Shown here: positions 43,303 through 53,142 of the stretch, one piece after another
Position numbering within the stretch: the stretch's first letter is position 1
Layout of the letters: every line of letters starts with the position of its first letter
Notes under the pieces: model-generated
Told to the model about the DNA's origin: nothing
Database searches by the model: none
What the model saw: only the letters and a program-made list of their open reading frames with translations
Source of the DNA: Bythopirellula goksoeyrii
GTDB taxonomy: Bacteria; Planctomycetota; Planctomycetia; Pirellulales; Lacipirellulaceae
Direction of reading: 5' to 3'
Assembly (NCBI RefSeq): GCF_008065115.1
Contig: NZ_CP042913.1
Span: forward strand, 594,338 to 658,337
Length of the DNA: 64,000 nucleotides
Made by a program: the position numbers and the translations under genes

Positions 43303-43974
43303 TCACTCCACCAATATCGCTTCAGCCCAGCAGCTGGGGTCTTCTTCATAAGGAAACTCGGGACCGCTTGAGAAGGTTTGCAGACCCTGTTCGCGATCCA
43401 AGAGAGCGTACGTAAATCCCAACCGGGGCGAACCGACGGGGTCAAAGCCATAGAGGGCCACCACCGGTGCAAAGGCTGACAGCTCGTAGCCTGATTTGGT
43501 TACCTTCGCTTTCACCTGCAGCTCGCGGGGGCGAATCGGGCGGGCATTTTCGCGAGCTCGATTGATCAGCAACTGATCTGCCACCGGTTCTTCGGCCGTG
43601 TGCCCCCCTCCGCGTGGCAGGAAGGTATAGCGATGGCAATAACGGCTGGCTCGATGCACATTGGTCGTCGCACGGGTATCGACCCACACCTGCAGCCCAT
43701 CGCTGTCTTCGAGGCGCGAATCCCGGCACCAGGGGAGTTGGCTCTTTCCTTCGACACGAACCCACCAGGCTAAACCCTGCGAGCTCCATCCCATCCGCAC
43801 CTCGGCCAGTTGGCGCTGGCCATCAAGTTCCGCAAGCATGGGGAGCGCATATTTCTCGTCCAACGAAACTCCTGCAGCACTCCATAGGGGTTCGCAGCGA
43901 TGGATCTCGACAGCGAAGCGAAACAGAAACCGCGGCGGAATGAGCGACGAGTCGGGGGTGATTGAGTTGGGCAT
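43303..43974 (-). CDS. Hypothetical protein with CBM9/DOMON-like sandwich
   Basis: The 223-residue protein has no signal peptide. The stretch AWWVRVEGKSQLPW, then SDGLQVWVDTRATTNVHRAS and the late KVTKSGYELSAFAPVVALYG, follows the pattern of family 9-like carbohydrate-binding sandwiches (expected wild-type motif DxxxxWxDT). It ends PYEEDPSCWAEAILVE. I infer a beta-sandwich, function unknown, of a kind common in planctomycetes. Confidence 0.65.
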   Translation of the reverse strand: MPNSITPDSSLIPPRFLFRFAVEIHRCEPLWSAAGVSLDEKYALPMLAELDGQRQLAEVRMGWSSQGLAWWVRVEGKSQLPWCRDSRLEDSDGLQVWVDTRATTNVHRASRYCHRYTFLPRGGGHTAEEPVADQLLINRARENARPIRPRELQVKAKVTKSGYELSAFAPVVALYGFDPVGSPRLGFTYALLDREQGLQTFSSGPEFPYEEDPSCWAEAILVE

Positions 43975-44041
43975 GGTGTTTTGTGATATTTAATGTTACT
44001 GAAAACTTCGAGGCAGTCGAATTGAGTTGAGCCGTTTGGGT

Positions 44042-44153
44042 GAGTAGGGGAGTGAGTAAGTGAAAGGTGAGTAGGTGAGTAGGTGAGTAGGTAGTGCTAG
44101 AAACCCACTCACTTACTCACTTACTCACTTACTCACTTACTCACTCCCCCTCT
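44042..44153. repeat. Inverted array of GTGAGTAG/AAGTGAGT tandem words
   Basis: The left arm holds tandem GTGAGTAG words and starts GAGTAGGGGAGTGAGTAAGT. The right arm holds tandem CACTTACT words and ends TACTCACTCCCCCTC. The arms are separated by about nine bases, so the whole can fold into a hairpin with about 45 paired positions. The same words occur at 50917-50962. It ends at the stop codon of the CPBP protease. Confidence 0.85.
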
Positions 44154-45105
44154 ACATCAACTGCCATTGGTCGAATAGCACGACGTAAATCCCCAGCAAC
44201 AGGTTTGTCACTCCATGGGCGACCACGCAGTCCCAGATGTTGCGGGTGCGGAGCATTAGCCAGGTAATCATACTGAACCATACCGCCGCGGCAAACAGTT
44301 CCCCCATATGCATCATCATGGGGACCAGCGTACCAACCAGCAAGGCGGTGGCATCGGCTTCGCCAAATGGCACCTTCCACCACTGTTGATGCATGACGAA
44401 TCGCATCAGGAATCCGCGGAGAAAAAACTCCTCGATGATCGGCACGATCAAGGCCAGACCGATAAAGCGAACGATTAGAAAGGCCCAAGCCGCGACGGGT
44501 TGGCCCGCCATCTGAGTGAGTGGATCGTACGCACTTCGCTCGCCAGTTCCCAGGAGATCCAGGAGGTGGATCGTAGGAATTTCCCCCGGTTCACGACCTG
44601 GAATAAAACTCCCCAGGAAGCGGTCCACTGGGCCGATGATTCTTGGTTCCAGCCTGAGATGGCAGAGCGCGACCCACAGAACGACTCCCACTACCCCTAC
44701 GGCGACGCTCAGCCAGCTCACCCGAAAAGGAAACGTGCGATAGCCGGGCCAAACGAGTGCCATCGCAACCAAGGTCAGCACAATTTTCAGTGTGTAGACC
44801 CAGGGATAGTATGCATAGGGAATCTTGGGAAGCAGGCCCCCCTCTTCGGGCGAGAAATCGTCGATTGCAGGCGAATCGATGACTTCATCCAGGGACTCGG
44901 TCTCAAGGACAGCCTCCCCTAGATTGTCACTCTGGGAAGATTTCGGAGGAGTCGGCTCCAGGCTTCCCACCAGCATGAATACAGCAAACGGCAGGAGAAA
45001 CGTAACCGCCGGCCAGCGAGAGAGCCAGCCCGCAGGGAGCGGCGTTGCCGTCTGGTTCACAGAATCTTCATTTGGTGCAGACATGCCAGCATTCCTTGAA
45101 CTCAC
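44152..45105 (-). CDS. CPBP-family intramembrane glutamic protease
   Basis: The 317-residue membrane protein has about seven or eight helices. The three CPBP (CAAX protease/bacteriocin-processing) motifs are VPIIEEFFLRGFLMRF (EExxxR), the His of MHMGELFAAAVWF, and CVVAHGVTNLLLG. Some family members belong to the PEP-CTERM/exosortase system. PEP-CTERM proteins do occur in this window, but no exosortase does, so that link is only possible. A stretch of about 100 acidic, non-membrane residues separates helices 1 and 2. Confidence 0.85.
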   Translation of the reverse strand: MSSRNAGMSAPNEDSVNQTATPLPAGWLSRWPAVTFLLPFAVFMLVGSLEPTPPKSSQSDNLGEAVLETESLDEVIDSPAIDDFSPEEGGLLPKIPYAYYPWVYTLKIVLTLVAMALVWPGYRTFPFRVSWLSVAVGVVGVVLWVALCHLRLEPRIIGPVDRFLGSFIPGREPGEIPTIHLLDLLGTGERSAYDPLTQMAGQPVAAWAFLIVRFIGLALIVPIIEEFFLRGFLMRFVMHQQWWKVPFGEADATALLVGTLVPMMMHMGELFAAAVWFSMITWLMLRTRNIWDCVVAHGVTNLLLGIYVVLFDQWQLM

Positions 45106-45569
45106 ATTGGATCGAGCTTCGTTGCGTATCTCACTACAAACAAAGCACTTAACGCTATAGCAATCAGTTTTCTAAGGACGTAGCTAGTGGGCCGAACAGT
45201 GTACTCCAGAGCCTGGAGGGGCTAGGAAGCTTGGGTCAGACGAAAATCGGTATTCGCGCAAGTGCCGCCGATGCCTAATCTTGTGCGGTGCTGGACCGAA
45301 CAAGTGTCCAGCAGTGGCAAGAGATTAATGCACGGGAAAAACCGCATTTGCACTAGCTAATCGAGTTCTAACGAGTCAGAATAGCAGTCTACCCCGCCTA
45401 GCGACAGGGTGACTCTAAGTTGCCCTTGTTGGAATTCTGAGTATTAGCCTGGAGGGCTGTCGCCTTTCGGGAGTTCCTCTGCGACACCTCCTCGTGGTTT
45501 GGTCTACGTGGTATTGGTGTTTGATTTATTAATTCATGGGATTGTTGATTGTTTGGTTGAGGCTTAATT
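45106..45569. other. Intergenic region upstream of fusA
   Basis: About 460 bases between the divergent protease gene and fusA. I see no gene or strong hairpin. The fusA start is preceded by a TTGAGG-type ribosome site, and the promoter could not be placed with confidence. Confidence 0.55.
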
Positions 45570-47669
45570 ATGGACCTTCGCAACGTACGAAACATCGGTA
45601 TATCGGCGCACATCGATTCGGGTAAAACCACCCTCAGTGAGCGCATCCTCTTTTATGCTGGTCGCATTCACAAGATTGAGGACGTGCGCGGAGGTGGCGA
45701 TGGCGCAACCATGGATCACATGGAGCTCGAAAAAGAGCGCGGCATCACGATCACCAGTGCTGCCACCTCGGTCAAATGGAAAGGGGTCGATATCAATCTG
45801 ATCGACACCCCGGGCCACGTCGACTTTACTGTCGAAGTGGAGCGCAGCTTGCGCGTCCTCGACGGTGCCGTCTTGGTGCTTTGTTCGGTAGGTGGTGTTC
45901 AGTCGCAATCGATGACCGTTGATCGTCAGATGAAGCGTTACAACGTGCCGCGCCTTGCCTTCATCAATAAGATGGACCGCACGGGTGCCAATCCTGATTC
46001 GGTTGTCAAGCAAGTTCGCGATAAGTTGGGTGCAGACGCGGTAGCCATGCAGTTGCCGATTGGCAAGGAAGACAATTTCAAGGGCATTGTCGACTTCATT
46101 ACGATGACGGCGATTTACAATGACGGCGTCCATGGCGAAATCATTCGCGAAGAACCGATCCCTGCCGAATTGCAGGCGGCGGCCGATGAGGGCCGACATC
46201 ATCTGCTCGAATCGCTTTCGATGTATAGCGACGAATTGATGGAACTGTTGCTCTCCGAGGAAGAGGTTCCCGCGGAACTCATTCACAAGATCATCCGCGA
46301 TGCTACGATCAATCAAGGTTTTACGCCCGTTTATATGGGTTCGGCATTCAAGAACAAGTCCGTCCAGCCGCTTCTGGACGCCATCAATCGCTATCTCCCC
46401 TGTCCATTAGATCGCCAGTTTGTGGCTCTCGACCCTTCGGAAGAGGGGAAGAAAATCCCTCTCACCAGCGACGCCAAAGATCCTTTTGTCGGCATGGCGT
46501 TCAAGATCGTCGACGACGAATATGGTCAGCTAACCTACACCCGCGTTTATCAAGGGACCGTGGTCAAAGGCGAGCAGTACTACAACCAACGTACTGGCAG
46601 AAAAGAACGCTTCAGCCGCATTGTGAAGATGCACAGCGACAAGCGCGAAGAAGTCGACAAGGCCGAGGCAGGTGACATCGTGGCGATCATGGGTATCGAC
46701 TGCGCTAGTGGTGATACCTACTGTGCGCAGCCGAACTACTGCACGTTGGAAAGCATGTTTGTCGCAGCACCGGTGATCAAGATGTCGATCAATCCCCTCT
46801 CGCGCGACAATGCCGACAAGCTGGGCAAAGCCCTTCAGCGCTTCCGTAAGGAAGATCCAACCTTCCAGGTTGCCACGGACGAAGAAACCGGCGAGACGTG
46901 TATCGCAGGCATGGGCGAGTTGCACTTGGAAATCTACGTCGAACGTATTCGCCGCGAATATGGCGTGGATGTTGAAGTGGGTGCCCCCAAGGTGAGCTAC
47001 CGCGAGAGCGGCACGGTTCCGTTTGCCTACGATCACAAACGCAAGAAGCAGACGGGCGGTTCCGGTCAGTATGGTCACATTGTTGGTACGATCAGCCCAA
47101 TGACCGACGAAGATCGCGAAGAAGCCGAAGGAGGAGAGTTCCTCTTCATCGACAAAGTCACCGGCGGCAAGATTCCCAAGAACTTCATTCCGGCCATCGA
47201 AAAAGGCTTCCGCAACATGACCGAGAAGGGCCCACTGGCTGGCTATCCGGTTGTGGGGATCAAAGTTGAGTTGGTTGAAGGTTCCTACCACGATGTCGAC
47301 TCTTCCGACATGGCCTTCATGCTCACCGCCCAGGAATGCTTCCGCGAGAATTTCTCACGAATGAAGCCTGTGCTCCTTGAGCCGATCATGCTCACCGAAA
47401 TCGAATGCCCTGAAACATTCCAAGGGCCCGTGGTAGGTCAGATTTCCAGCAAGCGTGGCATGGTGGTCTCGACCGACACCCAGAATGGCATCTGCAAGAT
47501 CATCGCCGAAGTGCCTCTGGCGGAAACCTTCGGGTACTCGACCGAACTGCGGAGTCAGACGCAGGGTCAAGGCACGTTCACGATGGAACTGTGCAAGTAC
47601 GCTCCCGTTCCTGGCAATATCCAGACGGACATCATCGCCGAACGTAAAGCCGAACTGCAACCGGCGTAA
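45570..47669 (+). CDS. fusA: Elongation factor G, mitochondrial-EF-G1-like (spd type)
   Basis: The 699-residue GTPase moves tRNAs and mRNA through the ribosome. G motifs: [23 protein letters not shown] and NKMDRTGA. Domains II-V are complete ([37 protein letters not shown]). The form [20 protein letters not shown], then [17 protein letters not shown] and [20 protein letters not shown], is like that of the spirochaete/planctomycete/delta-proteobacterial spdEFG1 and of mitochondrial EF-G1 rather than canonical bacterial EF-G. It is not in a str operon (no rpsL, rpsG or tuf nearby). A good terminator follows. Confidence 0.96.
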   Translation: MDLRNVRNIGISAHIDSGKTTLSERILFYAGRIHKIEDVRGGGDGATMDHMELEKERGITITSAATSVKWKGVDINLIDTPGHVDFTVEVERSLRVLDGAVLVLCSVGGVQSQSMTVDRQMKRYNVPRLAFINKMDRTGANPDSVVKQVRDKLGADAVAMQLPIGKEDNFKGIVDFITMTAIYNDGVHGEIIREEPIPAELQAAADEGRHHLLESLSMYSDELMELLLSEEEVPAELIHKIIRDATINQGFTPVYMGSAFKNKSVQPLLDAINRYLPCPLDRQFVALDPSEEGKKIPLTSDAKDPFVGMAFKIVDDEYGQLTYTRVYQGTVVKGEQYYNQRTGRKERFSRIVKMHSDKREEVDKAEAGDIVAIMGIDCASGDTYCAQPNYCTLESMFVAAPVIKMSINPLSRDNADKLGKALQRFRKEDPTFQVATDEETGETCIAGMGELHLEIYVERIRREYGVDVEVGAPKVSYRESGTVPFAYDHKRKKQTGGSGQYGHIVGTISPMTDEDREEAEGGEFLFIDKVTGGKIPKNFIPAIEKGFRNMTEKGPLAGYPVVGIKVELVEGSYHDVDSSDMAFMLTAQECFRENFSRMKPVLLEPIMLTEIECPETFQGPVVGQISSKRGMVVSTDTQNGICKIIAEVPLAETFGYSTELRSQTQGQGTFTMELCKYAPVPGNIQTDIIAERKAELQPA

Positions 47670-47698
47670 AGCTTCTTGCACAAGTCAGACTCTCCTTC

Positions 47699-47728
47699 AA
47701 CGCTCAGGGGTTGCAACCCCTGAGCGTT
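47699..47728 (+). terminator. Terminator hairpin of fusA
   Basis: AACGCTCAGGGG pairs perfectly with CCCCTGAGCGTT across a six-base loop, about 30 bases after the fusA stop, followed by a short T run (GTTTTCC). Confidence 0.8.
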
Positions 47729-47994
47729 GGCGTTTTCCTAGGAAGTCTGCCGCACTCATTGGTGTGTTTCACACCTTATTTCTGTGGAGTGGAGTCACCG
47801 AACACCTTACTAACCGCAAACTTCGGCCCCCATCACGCCGCTACTATCGGCAGCCTCGGCTAAGTTCCGAGGTTTGGCACGGGTATGATGGTTACGGCTA
47901 GCTCCACAAACTGCCTCGGAGTTTCACTCCGACGCCTCGTAGCGTTAAGGAAAGTTTCGTCCATTAGGCGATGTGACAGCACCGTGAGCACGGT
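47729..47994. other. Intergenic region, no gene seen
   Basis: A frame at 47455-47901 overlaps fusA in another phase and is spurious. There is a small hairpin CGGAGTTTCACTCCG near 47915; otherwise nothing is recognised. Confidence 0.45.
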
Positions 47995-48300
47995 TCATTC
48001 GAGGTTGGCCCTGCCAAAAGGCCTGTCAAAATCTCTCTTTCGAACAAGCCCTTTGCCTTCGTATTCAGCATTTAGCATCACGTCTCTCGTGTCCTGCAGG
48101 CACATCTCAATGTACTCATCTAAGCGAACCTCGTCGCCTTCCGACAGGTAAAGAATACAGCGAAGATGTCGATGACGCGTGCCGTTCGCTAACCCGTCAG
48201 GAATTTTATCCAGCAAGTGTTGCAGAATCCTAGTGGCGTGTTCATGGCCAAAATCGTCAATGACTCGCTGGGTAATGTCGCTGGGAAGTTTCTCAGGCAT
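47995..48300 (-). CDS. Small hypothetical protein
   Basis: The 101-residue soluble protein begins MPEKLPSDITQRVIDDFGHE and has an acidic middle part (LSEGDEVRLDEYIEMCLQDT). No family or motif is recognised. Composition is plausible for a real gene, but no clear ribosome site precedes the ATG, and it stands alone, convergent with fusA. Confidence 0.5.
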   Translation of the reverse strand: MPEKLPSDITQRVIDDFGHEHATRILQHLLDKIPDGLANGTRHRHLRCILYLSEGDEVRLDEYIEMCLQDTRDVMLNAEYEGKGLVRKRDFDRPFGRANLE

Positions 48301-48578
48301 AATGTTGCTTAGTTCTTGTTGAACTTAAACCGACTTCAGGCTTACTGCTGAGTCAAATATATCTCAATTCCTACTTATAGGTACACGTTGAACGTCACGC
48401 AACCTGTGTCGGCTTCATCCTCCTGAGCAGTTTAGCGTGCCCCCTATGTTCTGCGGCTTTGTCGACCGCCGCTAGAAAAATGTCCGATAACTAGCGATTA
48501 CGCTCATTCGAATTGCAGGTAACGCTTCCGCATGATTGATACAATCGTACCTCGCGCCGGGTGACCTACACTTTCCGT

Positions 48579-49730
48579 ATGACGGAAGCCCTCTTTGCAC
48601 CCACTGAGCCGCTCGCATCTGCGATCTCAACGCAGCGAATCCTGCATGTCATCAATGGCGAACATTATTCCGGTGCGGAACGCGTGCAAGATCTGCTTGC
48701 CCAGGAGTTGCCGCAGTTTGGGTTTGATGTGACGTTTGCCTGTGTGAAGCCGGATCGGTTTCCTGAGGCGCGCGTGTCGCAATCGGTGCAGCTCTATCGC
48801 ACTCCGATGCGGAGTCGGTTCGATTGGCAATGTGGTCGCAAGCTGGCCGAGCTAATTCGTCAGGAAGATTTTGCCCTGGTTCACGCCCATACGCCCCGCT
48901 CGCTGATGGCTGGGGCGATTGCCGCCCGGCTGGCGGACGTGCCACTTGTTTATCATGTTCACAGCCCCACGGGCAGGGATTCCACGCGGTGGCTGCAAAA
49001 CCTGGTCAACGAGCGCTTGGAGCGGTGGCTGCTCAGGCGGGCCACACGCTTAATCACCGTATCACCAAGCCTGCAAGAGTTGATGGTTGCCCATGGATTC
49101 TCTCCAGCACGAGTCGCCTACGTCGCCAATGGGGTACCGGGTGTAGAATTCATATCCCGTGTTCGACCCACGGGCCGTTGGACACTCGGCATGGCGGCTC
49201 TCTTCCGGCCACGCAAGGGAATCGAGGTGTTGCTCGAATCGCTAGCGTTGCTGCGAGGCAAAGGTCACGATGTGCATCTACGAGCGATCGGGCCTTTTGA
49301 AACTACTGCCTACGAGTCCGAGGTCATGGGACTTGTTGAGAAACTGGGGATTGCGGACCAGATCACTTGGACTGGCTTTGTGAGCGACATCCATGCGGAA
49401 CTGCGTAAGGTCGATCTCTTCGTGCTGCCGAGCCTATTTGGTGAAGGGCTGCCGATGGTGGTGCTGGAGGCGATGGCAGCGGGGTTGCCTGTGGTGGCGA
49501 GTGCGGTGGAAGGAATTCCTGTCGCGGTGCGCGAGGGAGTGGATGGGTTATTAGTTGAGCCCGGCAGTGCTGAAGCACTTGCCGCCGCCGTGGGTGAGAT
49601 CATCCGAGAAGATAGTTACTACGACTATGGTTCGCTCAGTGAGCAGGCTCGGAGTCAGCACGGGGCTAATTTCTCAGCCCGGACGATGGCGCGCAATGTC
49701 GCGGAAGTGTATCGCGACATACTGGGCTGA
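48579..49730 (+). CDS. Glycosyltransferase family 4
   Basis: About 383 residues, a GT-B enzyme with a retaining mechanism. The N-terminal domain has RILHVINGEHYSGAERVQDL and ALVHAHTPRSLMAG. The C-terminal domain has the donor-binding GMAALFRPRKGIEVLLESL and the family ExxxxxxxE motif in GEGLPMVVLEAMAAGLPVVA. It is likely involved in envelope polysaccharide or glycolipid assembly, with sugar and acceptor unknown. I start at ATG 48579 rather than GTG 48561. Confidence 0.9.
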   Translation: MTEALFAPTEPLASAISTQRILHVINGEHYSGAERVQDLLAQELPQFGFDVTFACVKPDRFPEARVSQSVQLYRTPMRSRFDWQCGRKLAELIRQEDFALVHAHTPRSLMAGAIAARLADVPLVYHVHSPTGRDSTRWLQNLVNERLERWLLRRATRLITVSPSLQELMVAHGFSPARVAYVANGVPGVEFISRVRPTGRWTLGMAALFRPRKGIEVLLESLALLRGKGHDVHLRAIGPFETTAYESEVMGLVEKLGIADQITWTGFVSDIHAELRKVDLFVLPSLFGEGLPMVVLEAMAAGLPVVASAVEGIPVAVREGVDGLLVEPGSAEALAAAVGEIIREDSYYDYGSLSEQARSQHGANFSARTMARNVAEVYRDILG

Positions 49731-49737
49731 TGCCTGG

Positions 49738-50781
49738 CTACTTCAACTGCGTGTCCGCAGGCTGAGCCGCTTGAGGAGCGGTCGGTAGTTCTTCGACGAC
49801 CCGCGTCCAACCCAGCGGGGTCCGTGGTGAATTGAACAAGGCGCCGAACAGTTGATTCAGTGCGCCGTTCACCGAGGGCTTTTCAAACATGTAAACGGCC
49901 CGATTGCGGCCATTGGGCATGTGAATCTGAATTGCTTCGGGCATCATTGTTTTGCGCTCGAGCATCACGTCGACATGGTGGTAGTTGGCGGCATCGGCTT
50001 GCGTGCGAGGGTAGGCTTCGAGCCAGATTTGTGAAGCGTTGCCCTGCCGACTCCGAATCCAGTAGCGGGCCTTCAGCTTGGCGGCCTCGGCACCAAACAA
50101 GAAGGGGAGCGGTCCATCGACGATTGATTTTCCGCGCATATCTTCGGGGAGCGCTTGCACCACAAGTTGCTTCTTTTCGTGCTTGTATTCGTAGATCGCC
50201 TTGCCATCGCAGACCCAGTGTTCACCCACTTCGTCTTTCTGCAGGACATATTCGCCCGGCTTCTCGGGATCTTTCTGCACGAAGCGTCGGATATCGTTGA
50301 TCTTGAAACTCCCCTTGTCCGGCTTGGCGTAGGTGAGTTGGCCGGTGCACTTGATTGCCGGGTCGTTGGGGGGACCAAACACGGGGTCGTATTCCCAGCG
50401 CTCGAAGTGGCAATCATAAGTCTTGATATCTGCCCCGGCATTTTCCCACATCTGCAAAATCTGATCGACGAACTGCTGCTCGACTGCGTCGAGTTGGAAC
50501 GGAGGACCAAACCCCTGCTGTTCGGTGGGGGAAGTAGGTTGCTGCTGGCTGGGGACCGAGGCCACTTGCGCAAGGGGAGCGCCAGCCGATTGATTCTGCT
50601 GCAAAACGGGTTGGATTTGACTTGGTTGTTGCAGGTCCCCTAACGACGCCGATTGTTCGGCGGGAAGCTGTTGGGGGCTCGTTGCCGTGGGATCGGGCAG
50701 TTGTGTCTGGGCAACCCCACTAGCCACGGGAACCAAGCAGGTTATTAAAGCGAGGGTCAACACTCTCTTCGACAAGGGCAT
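49738..50781 (-). CDS. TIGR03009-like planctomycete secreted protein
   Basis: About 347 residues. A signal peptide (RVLTLALITCLVPVASGVAQ) and a Gln/Pro-rich low-complexity stretch (about 25-95) precede a conserved domain. That domain runs VEQQFVDQILQMWENAG, ADIKTYDCHFERWEYDP, DGKAIYEYKHEKKQLVVQAL and PFLFGAEAAKLKARYWIR. The pattern is that of the TIGR03009 family, known from planctomycetes and resembling outer-membrane lipoprotein-sorting folds, function unknown. I start at ATG 50781, the first Met of the signal peptide. It converges on the GT4 gene. Confidence 0.85.
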   Translation of the reverse strand: MPLSKRVLTLALITCLVPVASGVAQTQLPDPTATSPQQLPAEQSASLGDLQQPSQIQPVLQQNQSAGAPLAQVASVPSQQQPTSPTEQQGFGPPFQLDAVEQQFVDQILQMWENAGADIKTYDCHFERWEYDPVFGPPNDPAIKCTGQLTYAKPDKGSFKINDIRRFVQKDPEKPGEYVLQKDEVGEHWVCDGKAIYEYKHEKKQLVVQALPEDMRGKSIVDGPLPFLFGAEAAKLKARYWIRSRQGNASQIWLEAYPRTQADAANYHHVDVMLERKTMMPEAIQIHMPNGRNRAVYMFEKPSVNGALNQLFGALFNSPRTPLGWTRVVEELPTAPQAAQPADTQLK

Positions 50782-50916
50782 AGGAAATATCTCTTTTTGG
50801 TGCGGAACGAGGTACCGCAGAGTTCTGCTATCGAAGCACCGACGCGAGGTCTGGTCGGCAACGGGGCGGGGATCATAGCAATCGCTTCCCATGCTTACCA
50901 GGGCGAAATGGGAGGG

Positions 50917-50962
50917 GGGAGTTAGGAGGTGAGTAAGTTAGTAAGTGAGTAGGTTGGTGAGT
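50917..50962. repeat. GTGAGTAG-word repeat
   Basis: A short stretch of GGTGAGTAAGTTAGTAAGTG then AGTAGGTTGGTGAG, the same tandem word class as the left arm at 44042-44093, between two divergent genes. Confidence 0.6.
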
Positions 50963-51042
50963 TTGCTTGCTGTGCTCCTTCCTCAGCCAATTGCTAATAT
51001 CTCCCTTGACGTTCTGCCAGCACTGCGCGCACTATTGTCCTC

Positions 51043-51933
51043 ATGAGTACCATGAATCTTCGTTGGAAGGCTAGTCTCTCTGCCAGTTCGTTGCATGCGG
51101 TGTTGTGCGCGGTGGAGGGTTTGCCAGCTGCCAACAATTCATTTGCGGAGATTCTGCACGAACCGGGTGACTGTCTTATTCAAAGCATCGAGGGATGCGG
51201 CCTGGAAGTGGCTGCGGTTCTCGAAATGCTCGTCTGTCAGTCTGCGGACTATGAAAACAATCGCCAACTGGTCGAGGTGTCACTTTCTCGTTTGCATGGC
51301 CGAGAGTCAGCGACTGAAGAGCGAGTCAGCGTTCTAGCGGCGGCAATTAGTGGCTTGGAAACCCGCACGCTGGCTGAGCGGCCGGAGTTGGTCGACGAAC
51401 TGGCCCTGCGAGCTCGACCTTTGCACGAGCAATGGGAAGCCCGTGGACCCGGCTTGATGCACATGTTGGCTCAGTTGACCGAAGATTCCTTCGTTGCCGA
51501 GACCGCTGAGGTCGTGCTTGTCGCTCCCTATGTTGGCGGGTATGGGCGAGCGTATCTCCGTGCGAATCGGGTCGTTTTGGAAGGCCTTCTCGCCAATCCC
51601 CACGCAGATCTCCCGGAGGCTTTGCGTCTGGGTTGGCTGCTGGCCCAACTCCAAGCCGACGCGCCGATCTATGCTGACGCCGTCTCCGGCGAGCGATTGG
51701 CGTTGTTGGCACAGATGGCAACGATTCCCGCAGTACTCACAGCGGCTGAAAGCGTGGAATGGGCAAAATGCGATGCGTCCACGATCACCCGAGCCTTGCA
51801 GTGCTGGTGCTTCGAACAAGATGCTCCTGCCGATCTTGCTGAGAAGCTACTCGGATGGTGGGAAACCTACCACCAAGGCACCTCCTCTTGGCAGGTCGCC
51901 TGGCGAGCGCTCGATGCGCTGCTTTCGCAGTAG
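51043..51933 (+). CDS. Hypothetical alpha-helical protein
   Basis: The 296-residue soluble protein has no signal peptide and is mostly predicted helix, with several HEAT-like segments (RLALLAQMATIPAVLTAAES, ADLPEALRLGWLLAQLQ). I recognise no family. It ends TCGCAG then TAG, after which a palindromic repeat begins immediately. Confidence 0.65.
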   Translation: MSTMNLRWKASLSASSLHAVLCAVEGLPAANNSFAEILHEPGDCLIQSIEGCGLEVAAVLEMLVCQSADYENNRQLVEVSLSRLHGRESATEERVSVLAAAISGLETRTLAERPELVDELALRARPLHEQWEARGPGLMHMLAQLTEDSFVAETAEVVLVAPYVGGYGRAYLRANRVVLEGLLANPHADLPEALRLGWLLAQLQADAPIYADAVSGERLALLAQMATIPAVLTAAESVEWAKCDASTITRALQCWCFEQDAPADLAEKLLGWWETYHQGTSSWQVAWRALDALLSQ

Positions 51934-52012
51934 GCGAGCCGGGTCGTCCCCGACCCCCGAAAGGGGATGGTCGAGTCTTGTTGAACCCTCCCCTTCCGGG
52001 GACGGCTATTAG
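51931..52012. repeat. Palindromic pair starting at a stop codon
   Basis: TAGGCGAGCCGGGTCGTCCC then CGACCCCCGAAAGGGG begins with the stop codon of the gene at 51043 and ends near CCCCTTCCGGGGACGGCT. The first part is shared, in reverse complement, with 31838-31864. Confidence 0.7.
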
Positions 52013-52120
52013 AGAGAGTTCAAAGTGCTAGCGGACGAATCGCTGTTGACTTCAGACTGTAGTTGCACGAATCTCCCGAGTCGTACAACCCTCTACTTAC
52101 GTCTAGCTTGGACAGATGCT

Positions 52121-53032
52121 ATGCGCATAAAATCGCTGTTCTTTCTTTTGTTTTTCCTGGCAAGGTATCTATCTCAACCCACCATTGCCGCTGAGTCCGT
52201 TGTTCAGCAGGCCACTCACAATGCATCCGCATCACGCCGGGTTTTTTCTTCTGGGGAAGTAGTCACATTCTCACAGCAACCCACGCAAGTAGGAGATCGA
52301 GTAGCCCAGCGGGTCGGCATGGAGCTTGACCTTCGCACAGTGATCAAACAAGCGGGCCAAGTCGCAAACGACAGTTCGACGGCAATGCGAACTCGCCAGC
52401 AGCGCCAAATTGAAGTGATGGAAGTTTCCGGCGGTCAGGCACGTCGCGCGCGAGTTTCCTATCCCCTGGCCAAGCAAATGTCTCCAGGGAACCCTGATCC
52501 CACGACCGAAATAGCCCAAGTCGTTGAGGGCAAGACGTATTTCATCAGTCGTGTGGGGGAGCAACTTCAAGTCACCGATGACACAGGGGCGATTCCTTCG
52601 AAGCAAGAATTTGAAATCGTCGTAGGAAGTATGGAAAACTTTGGCAAACCCAATCCGCTCGCCGAGTACTTGCTTGGTCGCGAGATCCGCGTAGGAGACA
52701 CACTCGACGTTCCACTAGAAATCGCGGCCGGGATGATGGGGTTCGACAAGATGGGAAGCGTCGAGAAATTTGAGTTGCAACTTGAAGACCTGCGGGACGT
52801 CGACGAAACACCTTGTGCGATATTTAGTGCTACGATCTTCACCACTGGAAGTGCAGAGTCTCCGCTGCATATCGAGACGACTGGCAGCGTTGCGATCGAG
52901 ATTGGCACAGCCCGTACGATTGAAGCCACCCTCGAGGGACCCGTGACGATGACCGCCATCGATAACGGCGTTCACTACAAAACCACGGGGAGACTCCTCA
53001 TGGCGGTTCATTCCTACTATGGTTCGCCGTAG
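52121..53032 (+). CDS. Secreted protein of unknown function
   Basis: About 303 residues. A signal peptide (KSLFFLLFFLARYL, cleaved near TIAAES) is followed by a beta-rich domain with the segments YLLGREIRVGDTLDVPLEIA and GPVTMTAIDNGVHYKTTGRL. It shares general layout and a G-x-x-x-x-x-G-[DE]-[ST] pattern with the protein at 3731-5104. I start at ATG 52121, where the signal peptide begins. Function unknown. Confidence 0.7.
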   Translation: MRIKSLFFLLFFLARYLSQPTIAAESVVQQATHNASASRRVFSSGEVVTFSQQPTQVGDRVAQRVGMELDLRTVIKQAGQVANDSSTAMRTRQQRQIEVMEVSGGQARRARVSYPLAKQMSPGNPDPTTEIAQVVEGKTYFISRVGEQLQVTDDTGAIPSKQEFEIVVGSMENFGKPNPLAEYLLGREIRVGDTLDVPLEIAAGMMGFDKMGSVEKFELQLEDLRDVDETPCAIFSATIFTTGSAESPLHIETTGSVAIEIGTARTIEATLEGPVTMTAIDNGVHYKTTGRLLMAVHSYYGSP

Positions 53033-53056
53033 GTCCTCTCCAACCTGCGGACCACG

Positions 53057-53094
53057 AAAAAAACCCGGCCGACGCGTTCCACGCGCCGACCGGG
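53057..53094 (-). terminator. Strand-specific terminator of the barrel-like protein gene
   Basis: A 13-bp stem (53064-53076 with 53082-53094) precedes a run of seven T on the minus strand. Two of its pairs are G-U only when read on the minus strand and would be A-C mismatches on the plus strand, which shows it serves the minus-strand gene. Confidence 0.9.
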
Positions 53095-53142
53095 TAGTCG
53101 CAGGAGACTATCAACTCCCTGGCCAGGCCAGGGTTGATGCGC

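Noticed and set aside
44042-44153. CRISPR-like array
   Set aside because: Tandem eight-base words without spacers, arranged as an inverted repeat; no cas genes.
45564-47291. Long open frames antisense to fusA (250 and 253 residues)
   Set aside because: They are mirrors of a strongly biased codon pattern in fusA, lack family motifs and ribosome sites, and overlap a certain gene completely.
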